Notes: generated from the letters alone by a model not told the origin. Shown: positions 51,263 to 60,856, counted from the first letter of the stretch. The stretch: DNA of 64,000 nucleotides from Bin95 sp965220855 (GCA_965220855.1 CBDCQY010000001.1:2480001-2544000), one strand, 5' to 3'. Numbers and translations: made by a program.

Positions 51263-52558
51263 ATGATCGAGCGTTATACCCGACCGGAGATGGCGGCCGT
51301 CTGGTCGCCGGAGGCCCGGTTTCGCATCTGGTTCGAGATCGAGGCCCATGCGCTGGACGCCATGGCGGCGCTCGGGATCGCGCCCGCTTCGGCGGCGAAG
51401 GCGGTGTGGGAGCGGGGCGCCTTCGAGGTCGGGCGGATCGACGAGATCGAGGCCGAGACCAAGCATGACGTGATCGCCTTCCTCACCAATCTGGCCGAGC
51501 ATGTCGGGCCGGAGGCGCGCTTCGTCCATCAGGGCATGACCTCCTCCGACGTGCTGGACACCTGCCTGGCGGTGCAGCTTGCCCGCGCGGCGGACATCCT
51601 GCTGGCGGACCTCGACCGGCTGCTGGCGGCGCTCCGGGCGCGGGCGGAAGAGCATCGCCGGACCCCTTGCGTCGGGCGCAGCCACGGCATCCACGCCGAG
51701 CCGACCACCTTCGGCCTGAAGCTCGCCGGCCATTACGCCGAGTTCGCGCGCGGTCGCGCCCGGCTGGAGGCGGCGCGGGCGGAGATCGCCACCTGCGCCA
51801 TTTCCGGCCCGGTCGGCACCTTCGCCAGCATCGACCCGCGCGTCGAGGCGCATGTGGCGGCGAAGCTCGGCCTCGCGCCGGAGACGCATTCGACGCAGGT
51901 GATCCCGCGCGACCGCCACGCCATGTTCTTCGCCGTGCTGGGCGTGATCGCGAGCGGCGTCGAGCGCCTGGCGGTGGAGATCCGCCATCTCCAGCGCACC
52001 GAAGTGCGGGAGGCCGAGGAGTTCTTCTCCAGCGGCCAGAAAGGCTCCTCGGCCATGCCGCACAAGCGCAACCCGGTGCTGACCGAGAATCTGACCGGCC
52101 TCGCGCGCCTGGTGCGCTCGGCGGTCGGGCCGGCGCTGGAGAATGTGGCGCTCTGGCATGAGCGCGACATCTCGCATTCCTCGGTCGAGCGCGCGATCGG
52201 CCCCGACGCGACCGTGACGCTCGACTTCGCGCTCAACCGGCTGGCCGGGGTGGTCGAGCGGCTGGCGGTCTATCCGGACGCCATGCGCCGCAATCTCGAA
52301 AGCCTGGGCGGCCTCGTCTTCTCCCAGCCGGTGCTGCTGGCGCTCACGCAAGCGGGCATGAGCCGCGAGGAGGCCTATCGGCGCGTGCAGGCGGCGGCGA
52401 TGGCCGTCTGGCAGGGCGGCGGCGCCTTCCGCCCCCGGCTGGAGGCCGACCCCGAGATCGCCGCCGCCCTGCCGCCGGCGGAACTGGACGCGCTGTTCGA
52501 CCTCGACCGCCAGCTGGTCCATGTCGATACCATCTTCCACCGCGTCTTCGGCCCCTGA
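51263..52558 (+). CDS. purB: Adenylosuccinate lyase
   Basis: PurB performs two fumarate-releasing steps in purine synthesis (SAICAR to AICAR and adenylosuccinate to AMP). The 431-residue protein has the signature GSSAMPHKRNP with the catalytic serine, SHGIHAEPTTFGLKLAGHY with the catalytic His, and TSSDVLDTCLAVQL. It starts MIERYTRPEMAAVWS as in the short bacterial form. It lies 20 bp before the methyltransferase gene, in the same direction. Confidence 0.97.
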   Translation: MIERYTRPEMAAVWSPEARFRIWFEIEAHALDAMAALGIAPASAAKAVWERGAFEVGRIDEIEAETKHDVIAFLTNLAEHVGPEARFVHQGMTSSDVLDTCLAVQLARAADILLADLDRLLAALRARAEEHRRTPCVGRSHGIHAEPTTFGLKLAGHYAEFARGRARLEAARAEIATCAISGPVGTFASIDPRVEAHVAAKLGLAPETHSTQVIPRDRHAMFFAVLGVIASGVERLAVEIRHLQRTEVREAEEFFSSGQKGSSAMPHKRNPVLTENLTGLARLVRSAVGPALENVALWHERDISHSSVERAIGPDATVTLDFALNRLAGVVERLAVYPDAMRRNLESLGGLVFSQPVLLALTQAGMSREEAYRRVQAAAMAVWQGGGAFRPRLEADPEIAAALPPAELDALFDLDRQLVHVDTIFHRVFGP

Positions 52559-52578
52559 CCCCGCTCGCGCCTCCCGAT

Positions 52579-53526
52579 ATGGCACCCGCGAACCCCAACC
52601 CTCCGGAGCCGGCGAGCGTCGAGCTGCATGTCGGGGATTGCCGCGAGCTGCTGGCGGGGATGGACGACGCCAGCGTGCATCTGGTGGTGACCGACCCGCC
52701 CTATTTCCTGGATGGCCTTGACGATGGCTGGCGCAACGGGCGGCCGGGCGCGCCGCGCGCCACGGGCGCGATCGGCGGTCTGCCGGTCGGCATGAAGTTC
52801 GACCCCGCCCAGGGCGCGCGGCTGCAGCGCTTCCTCTATCCCGTCGCCGTGGAGTTGTTGCGGGTGCTGAAACCCGGCGGCTTCCTGCTGATGTTCGCCG
52901 CGCCGCGCCTCTATCACCGGGCCGCCATCGCGGCGGAGGACGCCGGCTTCGAGATCAGGGACGCCTTCGTCTGGCGCTTTACGAGAAAGGCACAGTTCAA
53001 GGCGTTCACGATGGACCATTTCATTCGCCGCCGCCGCGACATGACCGAGGCGGAGAAAGCCGACGCGATCCACGCCCTGGGCGGGCGCCGGACGCCGCAA
53101 TTGCGCCCGCAATTCGAGGCGATCCTCTGCGCGCAGAAGCCGCGCGAGGGCACCTTCGTCGATAACTGGTTGGCGCACGGGACCGGCCTGATCGACGCCG
53201 GCGAGACCTTGACCGGCCGCGCGCCGGAAACCGTGATGACGGTCGAGAAGCCGGAGCGGGACGGCGGGGGCGGCCATCTCACGCCGAAGCCGGTGGCGCT
53301 TTGCGAGCACCTGGTCCGCCTCTTTTCCGCCGAAGGGCAGATCGTGCTCGACCCCTTCGTCGGCAGCGGCGCGACCTGCATCGCCGCCCGGCGCGCCGGC
53401 AGGCGCTCTATCGGCATCGACGTCGATCCCGACTATATCGGGATCGCAAGAGAGAGGCTTGGGCTGGCGAAATCGGCCGGCCTCGGCCATGGCGTATCGG
53501 AACGATGGAAAGAAGCTTACCCATGA
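52579..53526 (+). CDS. Orphan beta-class DNA methyltransferase (N6-adenine/N4-cytosine)
   Basis: A 315-residue site-specific DNA methyltransferase. The catalytic motif IV is VVTDPPYFLDG near the N-terminus and the SAM-binding motif I is VLDPFVGSGATCIAARRAGR near the C-terminus. This order (IV before I) defines the beta class. LTPKPVALCEHLVRLFS is motif X-like. A variable region (about residues 145-215) should be the target-recognition part. No restriction endonuclease gene is adjacent, so it is a solitary methyltransferase, possibly regulatory. Its stop overlaps the ATG of a flavoprotein gene (ATGA). It is not the CcrM type seen in many alphaproteobacteria, as it lacks that family's C-terminal domain. 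Confidence 0.87.
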   Translation: MAPANPNPPEPASVELHVGDCRELLAGMDDASVHLVVTDPPYFLDGLDDGWRNGRPGAPRATGAIGGLPVGMKFDPAQGARLQRFLYPVAVELLRVLKPGGFLLMFAAPRLYHRAAIAAEDAGFEIRDAFVWRFTRKAQFKAFTMDHFIRRRRDMTEAEKADAIHALGGRRTPQLRPQFEAILCAQKPREGTFVDNWLAHGTGLIDAGETLTGRAPETVMTVEKPERDGGGGHLTPKPVALCEHLVRLFSAEGQIVLDPFVGSGATCIAARRAGRRSIGIDVDPDYIGIARERLGLAKSAGLGHGVSERWKEAYP

Positions 53527-55016
53527 CAGATCGTAGCGTCGATGTCGTCGTCGTCGGAGCCGGCAACGCCGCCATGTGCGCGGCGCTGGCGGCGCGCGAG
53601 CAGGGCGCGGCCGTGCTGGTGCTGGAGCGCGCCGGCGAGGAGGAGCGCGGCGGCAATTCGGCCTTCACGGCCGGCAATATCCGCACCGTGTTCAACGGCG
53701 TCGAGGATATCCAGGCGCTGGCCCCGGACCTGACCGAGGACGAGATCGCGATCACCGATTTCGGCGCCTACACCGAAGCCGACTATTATGACGATATGGG
53801 CCGGATCACCGACTATCGCACCGACCCTGACATGTGCGAACTGCTGGTGACGCGCTCGCTCGACACCATGAAATGGATGCGCGCCAAGGGCGTGCGCTTC
53901 CTGCCGATCTACGGCAAGCAGGCCTTCAAGATCGACGGGCGCTTCAAGTTCTGGGGCGGGCTGGTGCTGTCGGCCTGGGGCGGCGGGCCGGGGCTGGTGG
54001 ATGCGCTGCACGCCGCCGGCGAGCGCGAGGGCGTCGAGGTGCTCTATGGCGCGCGGGCGACGGCGCTGCTGCATGGCGATGACGGCGTGACCGGCGTGCG
54101 CGTGCGCCGCGACCGGCAGAGCTTCGATGTCCACGCCCGCTCCGTGGTGCTCGCCAGCGGCGGCTTCGAGGCCAATCCCGAGATGCGCACCCGCTATCTC
54201 GGCCCCGGCTGGGATGTCGCCAAGGTGCGCGGCAGCCGCTTCAACACCGGCGACGGCATCCGCATGGCGCTCGACGCCGGCGCGCGCGCCTACGGCAACT
54301 GGTCCGGCTGCCACGCCGTCGGCTGGGACTTCAACGCGCCCGAATTCGGCGACCTCGCGGTCGGCGACAATTTCCAGAAGCACAGCTATCCCTGGGGCGT
54401 GATGGTGAACGCCCAAGGCCGGCGCTTCGTCGATGAAGGCGCGGATTTCCGCAACTACACCTACGCCAAATACGGCCGCGTGATCCTGAACCAGCCGGGG
54501 CAGATGGCCTGGCAGATCTTCGACAACAAGATCATCCCGCATCTGCGCGACGAATATCGCATCCGCCAGGTCACCAAGGTGCGCGCCGAAACGCTGGAGG
54601 AGCTGGCGGCGAAGCTGGAGGGCGTGGACGCCGAAGCCTTCCTGCGGGAGATCGCGGCCTACAACGCCGCCGTGCAGACCGACATTCCCTACAATCCGAA
54701 CATCCGCGACGGGCGGCGCACGGAGGGCCTCGCGATCGACAAGACCAACTGGGCCAACACCATCGACGAGCCGCCCTTCGAGGGCTACCAGACCACCTGC
54801 GGCATCACCTTCACCTTCGGCGGCGTGCGCGTGAACGCCGACGCCCAGGTGATGGATACGGAGGATGTGGAAATTCCGGGCCTCTACGCCGCCGGCGAGC
54901 TGGTGGGCGGCCTGTTCTGGTTCAACTATCCGGGCGGCACGGGGCTGATGGCGGGCGCGGTGTTCGGCAAGATCGCCGGCTCGGCCGCCGGGCGCGCCGC
55001 CGTCGCCAACCGCTAG
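53523..55016 (+). CDS. FAD-dependent dehydrogenase, tricarballylate dehydrogenase (TcuA)-like
   Basis: A 497-residue flavoprotein of the fumarate-reductase/3-ketosteroid-dehydrogenase type. The FAD motif is VVVVGAGNAAMCAALAAREQGAAVLVLE, followed by GGNSAFTAGNIRTVF, LASGGFEANPEMR, and GITFTFGGVRVNADAQVMD and GLYAAGELVGGLFWFNYPGGTGLMAGAVFG near the end. This matches TcuA and related dehydrogenases of alpha,beta-saturated acids. The TcuB partner (electron transfer) is not encoded nearby. It is translationally coupled to the methyltransferase and lies 17 bp before a hydrolase gene. Confidence 0.85.
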   Translation: MTDRSVDVVVVGAGNAAMCAALAAREQGAAVLVLERAGEEERGGNSAFTAGNIRTVFNGVEDIQALAPDLTEDEIAITDFGAYTEADYYDDMGRITDYRTDPDMCELLVTRSLDTMKWMRAKGVRFLPIYGKQAFKIDGRFKFWGGLVLSAWGGGPGLVDALHAAGEREGVEVLYGARATALLHGDDGVTGVRVRRDRQSFDVHARSVVLASGGFEANPEMRTRYLGPGWDVAKVRGSRFNTGDGIRMALDAGARAYGNWSGCHAVGWDFNAPEFGDLAVGDNFQKHSYPWGVMVNAQGRRFVDEGADFRNYTYAKYGRVILNQPGQMAWQIFDNKIIPHLRDEYRIRQVTKVRAETLEELAAKLEGVDAEAFLREIAAYNAAVQTDIPYNPNIRDGRRTEGLAIDKTNWANTIDEPPFEGYQTTCGITFTFGGVRVNADAQVMDTEDVEIPGLYAAGELVGGLFWFNYPGGTGLMAGAVFGKIAGSAAGRAAVANR

Positions 55017-55033
55017 CCGGGAGCTCTCGCATC

Positions 55034-55867
55034 ATGGAAACCGCACGCATCCGGGGCGCCGGCGGCGTCACGCTGCACAGCACCGCCGCCGGCAATCCCG
55101 ACGGCCCGCCGCTGCTCTTCATCCACGGCTTCGCGCAATGCGGGCTCTGCTGGCGCGAGCAGTTCGAGAGCGCGCTCGCCCGCGACTACCGGCTCGTCGC
55201 GTTCGATCTGCGCGGCCATGGCGGCTCCGACAAGCCGCTGGAGCCGCTGGCTTATATCGACAGCCGCGCCTGGGCCGGGGATGTTGCGGCGGTGATCGGC
55301 CATTGGGGCCTGGAGCGCCCGGTGCTGATCGGCTGGTCCTACGCCGGCACCGTCATCGCCGCCTATCTGGAGGCCTTCGGCGACGCGGGCGTTTCCGGCT
55401 GCAATTTCGTCGGCGCGACCTACAAGCGCGGGCTGCGGGAGCATCTGGCCTTCTACGAGCCCTATTCGCGCGAGGCGATCCGGGGCATGGAATCGGACGA
55501 CCCGGCGGAGAACATCCGCTGGACGCGCATCTTCCTGCAGCTGTGCACGGCCGAGCCGCAGCCGGCCGCTGCCTTCGAGGAGGCGCTGGCCTACAACATG
55601 CTCTGCCCGCCGCATGTGCGCCGCGCCATCCAGCGCCGCATCGTGGATTACGACCATGTGCTGGCGGCGCTGGGCAAGCCGGCGCTGTTCAGCCACGGGC
55701 TGGCGGAGTCGCTGGTGCGCCCGGCCATGGCGGAGCACGCCGCCGCTCTGGTGGCGAAGAGCCGCCTGTCGCTCTATGAGGGCATCGGCCATGCGCCCTT
55801 CCTGGAGGCGCCGGAGCGCTTCAACCGCGAGCTCGGGGCGTTCGCCGCCGAGTGCTTCGGAGGCTGA
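55034..55867 (+). CDS. Alpha/beta-fold hydrolase
   Basis: A 277-residue alpha/beta hydrolase. The oxyanion region is LLFIHGFAQCGLCW, the nucleophile elbow GWSYAGT, and the catalytic His is in IGHAPFLEAPERFNREL. It resembles haloperoxidase/lactonase-type enzymes of catabolic gene groups. It lies between the TcuA-like flavoprotein gene and the CMD gene, with 17- and 4-bp gaps, so they form one unit. An ester or lactone from the same pathway is the likely substrate (inference). Confidence 0.86.
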   Translation: METARIRGAGGVTLHSTAAGNPDGPPLLFIHGFAQCGLCWREQFESALARDYRLVAFDLRGHGGSDKPLEPLAYIDSRAWAGDVAAVIGHWGLERPVLIGWSYAGTVIAAYLEAFGDAGVSGCNFVGATYKRGLREHLAFYEPYSREAIRGMESDDPAENIRWTRIFLQLCTAEPQPAAAFEEALAYNMLCPPHVRRAIQRRIVDYDHVLAALGKPALFSHGLAESLVRPAMAEHAAALVAKSRLSLYEGIGHAPFLEAPERFNRELGAFAAECFGG

Positions 55868-55871
55868 CGCC

Positions 55872-56444
55872 ATGGCGCGCGCGCCCTATCCCGACATCGA
55901 GGCGTTGCCGGAGGATCTCCGGGCCTTCGTCGGACGCTTCGATCCGCTGATGAATGTCTTCCATATGATGGCGCATGCCGGGCCGGCGCTGCCGCATTTC
56001 ATGCGGCTCGGCAATGCGCTGCTGTTCAAGGGGCGCCTCGACCCGGTGCTGCGGGAGATCGCGATTCTGCGCGTCGGCCATCTGCTGGGCGCGTCCTACG
56101 AGGTCCATCAGCACCGCATCGTCGCGCGCCAGGTGGGAATGGACGAGGCCCGCATCGCCGCCGTCGCCGACGGCGAGAATGCGGACCTGTTCTCCGAGGT
56201 GGAAAATCTGGCGATCCGCTTCACCGATGAAGTCGTCGCCGGGACGCGCGCGAGCGACGCCACCTGGACGGCGCTCGGCGCGCATCTCGACCATGGCGAG
56301 ATGGCGGAGCTCACGCTCGCGGTCGGCTTCTACTGGATGGTCTCGGCCTTCCTGGAGAATTTCGAGGTGGAGATCGAGCCGGAAGGAACGGTCGAGGACC
56401 CGATGAAGCGCCCGAAACCGGCGGCGAAAGCGGGATCGGGCTAG
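55872..56444 (+). CDS. Carboxymuconolactone decarboxylase family protein
   Basis: A 190-residue CMD/AhpD-superfamily protein. The core reads LREIAILRVGHLLGASYEVHQHRIVARQVGMDEARIAAV, with Glu and His in their usual places. The CxxC pair of AhpD peroxidases is missing (GASYEVHQH instead), so it is a lyase/decarboxylase-type or non-redox member. The C-terminal tail is Lys/Pro/Ala-rich. It starts 4 bp after the hydrolase stop. Substrate unknown. Confidence 0.86.
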   Translation: MARAPYPDIEALPEDLRAFVGRFDPLMNVFHMMAHAGPALPHFMRLGNALLFKGRLDPVLREIAILRVGHLLGASYEVHQHRIVARQVGMDEARIAAVADGENADLFSEVENLAIRFTDEVVAGTRASDATWTALGAHLDHGEMAELTLAVGFYWMVSAFLENFEVEIEPEGTVEDPMKRPKPAAKAGSG

Positions 56445-56458
56445 CAGGGAGAGACGCA

Positions 56459-57286
56459 GTGGCGGACCGACGCAGCTATTACGCGCCCCGAGGCGGCCTG
56501 CCCGGCCAGTCGGAATTGCTGACCGGGCGCGCCGTGTTCACCGAGGCCTATGCGGTCATCCCGAAGGGCGTGATGACCGACATCGTGACCAGCCTGCTGC
56601 CGCACTGGCGGGCCAGCCGCGCCTGGGTGCTGGCGCGACCGCTCTCGGGCTTCGCCGAGACGTTCTCGCAATATATCGTCGAGGTGGCGCCCGGCGGCGG
56701 CAGCGACCGCCCGGAGCCGGACGCCGGGGCGGAGGCCGTGCTGTTCGCGGTCGCCGGCGCGTTCGAACTCACGCTCGCCGGGCGGCGCTGCACCATGGAG
56801 CCGGGCGGCTTCGCCTATATCCCGCCGGGCGCGGCCTGGCGGCTCTCCAACGAGGGCGACGCCAACGCCGTCTTTCACTGGATCCGCAAGCGCTACGAGC
56901 CGGTGGAGGGGCTGGCGGCGCCCGAGCCGCTGGTGACCAGCGACAGCGAGGTCCGGCCCACGCCGATGCCGGAAACGGACGGGCGCTGGGCCACGACGCG
57001 CTTCCTCGATCCGGAGGATCTGCGCCATGACATGCATGTGAACATCGTCTCCTTCGAGCCGGGCGCGGCCATCCCCTTCGCCGAGACGCATGTCATGGAG
57101 CATGGCCTCTATGTGCTGCAGGGCAAGGGCGTCTATCGGCTCAACCGGGACTGGGTGGAGGTCGAGGCGGGCGATTTCATGTGGCTGCGCGCCTTCTGCC
57201 CGCAAGCCTGCTACGCCGGCGGGCCGGAGCCGTTCCGCTATCTGCTCTACAAGGATGTGAACCGCCACGCCCGGCTGGCGCTGTAG
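56459..57286 (+). CDS. allE: (S)-ureidoglycine aminohydrolase (bicupin)
   Basis: AllE (YlbA) converts (S)-ureidoglycine to (S)-ureidoglycolate plus ammonia in the allantoin pathway. The 275-residue protein starts YYAPRGGLPGQSELLTGRAVFTEAYAVIPKGV, exactly the family N-terminus. It has two cupin domains; the second holds the Mn site, FAETHVMEHGLYVLQGKGVYRLN, with His/Glu ligands, and FCPQACYAGG. Translation starts at GTG 56459 after AGGGAGA. It is convergent with puuD (7-bp gap), which ties it to the urate-degradation cluster. Confidence 0.93.
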   Translation: MADRRSYYAPRGGLPGQSELLTGRAVFTEAYAVIPKGVMTDIVTSLLPHWRASRAWVLARPLSGFAETFSQYIVEVAPGGGSDRPEPDAGAEAVLFAVAGAFELTLAGRRCTMEPGGFAYIPPGAAWRLSNEGDANAVFHWIRKRYEPVEGLAAPEPLVTSDSEVRPTPMPETDGRWATTRFLDPEDLRHDMHVNIVSFEPGAAIPFAETHVMEHGLYVLQGKGVYRLNRDWVEVEAGDFMWLRAFCPQACYAGGPEPFRYLLYKDVNRHARLAL

Positions 57287-57293
57287 CGAAGGC

Positions 57294-58526
57294 TCAGCGC
57301 CAGCGCGCGGCCTCGTACCAGGCGACGATCAGCCGGCGTTCCTCCGCCTCCATGCCCGAGATGTTGCCGGGCGGCATGGCGCGCGAACGCCCGGCGTGGA
57401 GATAGATCTGGCGGGCGCGGCCGAGCATCTGCGCCTCCGTCTCCAGCAGCACGCCATTGGGCGCGGCCGGAATGCCCGCCCAGACCGGCTCCTCGGCGTG
57501 GCAGGCGGCGCAGCGCCCGAACACCGTCTCCTGCACCGCCTCGAAATGCGGCGAAGCGGCGAGGCGGCGCTCCAGCGCCGTCTGCGAGGCCGCCTGGCCG
57601 CCGGTCGCGCCCGCCGGCATCGTCGAGAGCCAGACGATGACCAGAAACAGCACGGCCGAGGCGATCCACGGCCAGACGGGATGTCCGCGCCGCTCATGCA
57701 CGCTGTTGAAATAGACCCGGATCAGCACGCCGATCAGGAAGACCAGCGAGGCGATGATCCAGCTATATTCGGTCGCAAACGCAAGCGGATAATGGTTGGA
57801 GAGCATCAGGAAGACGACCGGCAGCGTCAGATAGTTGTTATGCGTGGAGCGCTGCTTGGCGATCTTGCCGTATTTGGGGTCCGGGCGGCGGCCGGCCTTG
57901 AGGTCGGCGGTCACGATGCGCTGGTTGGGGATGATGACCAGGAACACATTGGCGCTCATGACGGTGGCGGTGATCGCGCCCAGATGCAGGAAGGCCGCGC
58001 GCCCGCTGAAGATCTGCGCGAAACCCCAGGCGAGCGCCACCAGCACGACATAGAGAAACAGCATCAGCCGGGTGTTGTCGTCGCCGAAGCGGGTCTTGCA
58101 GATCAGGTCGTAGGCGAACCAGCCGACGACGATCGACGCGACCGAGATCGCGATCGCCGCCGCGCCCGACAGCTCCATCACATCGGCATCGACGAGATAG
58201 AGTTCGGGGCTGGCGTAATACATGACGCAGAGCAGCGCGAAGCCGGAGACCCAGGTGGCGTAGCTCTCCCATTTGAACCAGGTCAGATGCTCCGGCAGTT
58301 CCGGCGGCGCCACCATATATTTGCGGATGTGGTAGAAGCCGCCGCCATGCACCTGCCACTCGTCGCCCTGCACGCCTTCCGGCAGTTCGGAATGGCGGCG
58401 GAGGCCGAGATCGAGCGCGATGAAGTAGAACGAGGTGCCGATCCACACGATGCCGGCCATGACATGCGCCCAGCGCACGGCGAAGGACAGCCACTCGCCG
58501 ATCACGGGAAGCAGCGATTCCATCAT
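57294..58526 (-). CDS. puuD: Urate hydroxylase PuuD with C-terminal cytochrome c
   Basis: PuuD is a membrane urate oxidase that converts urate to 5-hydroxyisourate and passes electrons to its own heme. The 410-residue protein has about eight membrane segments (WAHVMAGIVWIGTSFYFIALDLGL, ... LVFLIGVLIRVYFNSVHERRGHPVW). A C-terminal cytochrome c domain follows, with the heme motif CAACH and an axial Met in RAMPPGNISG. The first ATG (58526) follows GGAGGACGG and overlaps the xdhB stop (ATGA). The arrangement lets hydroxyisourate hydrolase (uraH) and the PuuE-UraD fusion take the product onward. Confidence 0.94.
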   Translation of the reverse strand: MMESLLPVIGEWLSFAVRWAHVMAGIVWIGTSFYFIALDLGLRRHSELPEGVQGDEWQVHGGGFYHIRKYMVAPPELPEHLTWFKWESYATWVSGFALLCVMYYASPELYLVDADVMELSGAAAIAISVASIVVGWFAYDLICKTRFGDDNTRLMLFLYVVLVALAWGFAQIFSGRAAFLHLGAITATVMSANVFLVIIPNQRIVTADLKAGRRPDPKYGKIAKQRSTHNNYLTLPVVFLMLSNHYPLAFATEYSWIIASLVFLIGVLIRVYFNSVHERRGHPVWPWIASAVLFLVIVWLSTMPAGATGGQAASQTALERRLAASPHFEAVQETVFGRCAACHAEEPVWAGIPAAPNGVLLETEAQMLGRARQIYLHAGRSRAMPPGNISGMEAEERRLIVAWYEAARWR

Positions 58527-60856
58527 GCTCCGTCCTCCTTGCCGCCGCCGGCCGCCGCCTCGCTCCTGAGCCGCTCGACCGCGAGCAGCACGCGCTCCGG
58601 CGTCACGGGCGTGTCGAGCCGGGGGCAGATGCGATAGTCGGCGACGCTCGCGACCGCCATGGACAGCGCCTCCACCACCGATGCGCAGAGCAGCAGCGGC
58701 GGCTCGCCGACCGCCTTGGACCGGCCGATGGTGGGCTTGGCGTTCTCGGACCAGTCGGCCAGATGCACATTGAACTCGGTCGGGCAATCGGAGGCGAGCG
58801 GAATCTTGTAGGTCGATGGCGCGTGGGTGCGCAGCCGGCCCTCATCGTCCCACCACAGCTCCTCGGTGGTGACCCAGCCCATGCCCTGGATGAAGCCGCC
58901 CTCGATCTGGCCGAGATCGATGGCCGGATTCAGCGACCGCCCGACATCGTGCAGGATATCGACCCGCAGCACGCGATATTCCCCGGTCAATATGTCGATC
59001 TCGACCTCGGTCGCCCCGGCGCTGTAGGCGAAATAGTAGAACGGCCGGCCGCGGCCCGCCGCCCGGTCCCACTCGATCTCCGGCGTGCGGTAGAAGCCGG
59101 TCGCCGAAAGCTGGACGCGCGCCATGTAGGCCGCCTCGACCAGTTCGGCGAAGTCGATCTCCCGGTTGCCGATCCGCACCTTGCCGGCCTCGAAGACGAC
59201 CTGCTCGGGCGCGACATTCCATTGCTCGGCCGCGAAGGCGACCAGGCGCCGCCGGATGGTCTCGGCCGCCTCGAACGCCGCCATGCCGTTCAGGTCCGAG
59301 CCGGTGGAGGCGGCGGTCGGCGAGGTGTTGGGCACCTTGCCGGTGCTGGTCTCGGTGATCCGCACCCGGTCGAGCTCGACCTGGAAGCAGTCCGCGACCA
59401 CGGCCGCCACCTTGGTGAACAGACCCTGCCCCATCTCGGTGCCGCCGTGATTGAGATGGATCGAGCCGTCGCGATAGACATGCACCAGCGCGCCGGCCTG
59501 GTTCATCCAGCTGGCGGTGAAGGAGACGCCGAACTTGACCGGGGTGAGCGCGATGCCCCGGCGGAGCGTCCCGCCCCGCGCATTGAAGGCGAGCGCCGCG
59601 CGCCGCCGGGCGGCGAAGTCGGCGCGCGCCTCCAGCTCGTCCGCCAGACGCGCCAGAATGCTGTCCTCGACCTTCTGGTGATAGGGGGTGATGTCCCGGC
59701 CGGGGCCGCCATAGAAATTCGCCTTGCGGATCTCCAGCGGCGAGCGGCGGAGCCGGAAGGCGATCTCCTCGACGATCCGCTCGGCCGCCAGCACGCCCTG
59801 CGGCGAGCCGAAGCCGCGAAAGGCGGTGTTGGAGACCGTGTTGGTGCGCATCGGGCGCGAGCGCATCCGGACCGCCGGCAGGAAATAGGCGTTGTCGGCG
59901 TGGAACAGCGCCCGGTCGGTCACCGCCGCCGAGAGGTCGGCCGAAAAGCCGCAGCGCGCCGCCAGCACCGCATCGACGCCGAGAATGCGCCCCTCATCGT
60001 CGAAGCCCACATCGTAGTCGATCAGGAAGTCGTGGCGCTTGCCGGTCGCGGTCATGTCGTCGTCGCGGTCGGGCCGGAGCTTGACCGCGCGTCCGAAGCG
60101 CCGCGCCGCCAGCGCCGCCACCGCGGCGAAGAGGTTGGACTGCGTTTCCTTGCCGCCGAAGCCGCCGCCCATGCGCCGCACGGTCACCGTCACCGCGCTC
60201 GACGGCGCGCCCAGCACATGCGCGACCATATGCTGGACCTCGCTCGGATGCTGGGTGGAGGAGACGACCCGCATCTCGTCGTCCTCGCCCGGAATGGCGA
60301 GCGCGATATGGCCTTCGAGATAGAAGTGGTCCTGCCCGCCGCATCGCATCCGGCCCCGGATGCGGTGCGGAGCATCGCGGAGCGCCGCCTCGACATCGCC
60401 GCGCTCCAGCGTCAGCGCCTCGGCGACGGTATCCCCGGCGTCGGCAATGTCGATCGCCGCCGGGCGCGGCGCGCAGGCGATCCGGGCCAGCCTGGCGGCG
60501 GCGCGCGCCGCCGCGCGCGTCTCCGCGACGACGGCGAACAGCGGCTGGCCGTGAAACGACACGACGTCCTCGGCGAAGACCGGATCGTCGCCCGCCCCGA
60601 CCGGGCTGATGTCGTTCGCGCCTGGAATGTCGGCGGCCGTCAGCACGCCGACGACGCCCTCGGCCGCGCGTACCGCCGAGAGGTCCATCGCCTCGATCGC
60701 GGCGTGGGCGACGGTCGAGAGGCCGAGGCAGGCGTGCAGCGCGCCGGCCGGCTCGGTCAGGTCATCGACATAGGCCGCGCTGCCGGTGACATGCTTGTGC
60801 GCGGAATCGTGCCGGTGCGAGCGGTGCATCTCCGTGCGGGCGGTCGGCCCGGTCAT
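58523..60856 (-). CDS. xdhB: Xanthine dehydrogenase molybdopterin-binding subunit
   Basis: XdhB holds the molybdenum cofactor that oxidises hypoxanthine and xanthine to urate. The 777-residue protein begins with the alpha/beta hammerhead domain (HDSAHKHVTGSAAYVDDL). It contains the Mo-binding loop RRMGGGFGGKETQS, NTAFRGFGSPQG, NHGGTEMGQGLFTKVA and the catalytic glutamate in SKAVGEPPLLLC. ATGA overlaps with xdhA upstream and puuD downstream make it one operon. The XdhC maturation factor normally encoded after xdhB is absent at this position; puuD takes its place. Confidence 0.96.
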   Translation of the reverse strand: MTGPTARTEMHRSHRHDSAHKHVTGSAAYVDDLTEPAGALHACLGLSTVAHAAIEAMDLSAVRAAEGVVGVLTAADIPGANDISPVGAGDDPVFAEDVVSFHGQPLFAVVAETRAAARAAARLARIACAPRPAAIDIADAGDTVAEALTLERGDVEAALRDAPHRIRGRMRCGGQDHFYLEGHIALAIPGEDDEMRVVSSTQHPSEVQHMVAHVLGAPSSAVTVTVRRMGGGFGGKETQSNLFAAVAALAARRFGRAVKLRPDRDDDMTATGKRHDFLIDYDVGFDDEGRILGVDAVLAARCGFSADLSAAVTDRALFHADNAYFLPAVRMRSRPMRTNTVSNTAFRGFGSPQGVLAAERIVEEIAFRLRRSPLEIRKANFYGGPGRDITPYHQKVEDSILARLADELEARADFAARRRAALAFNARGGTLRRGIALTPVKFGVSFTASWMNQAGALVHVYRDGSIHLNHGGTEMGQGLFTKVAAVVADCFQVELDRVRITETSTGKVPNTSPTAASTGSDLNGMAAFEAAETIRRRLVAFAAEQWNVAPEQVVFEAGKVRIGNREIDFAELVEAAYMARVQLSATGFYRTPEIEWDRAAGRGRPFYYFAYSAGATEVEIDILTGEYRVLRVDILHDVGRSLNPAIDLGQIEGGFIQGMGWVTTEELWWDDEGRLRTHAPSTYKIPLASDCPTEFNVHLADWSENAKPTIGRSKAVGEPPLLLCASVVEALSMAVASVADYRICPRLDTPVTPERVLLAVERLRSEAAAGGGKEDGA

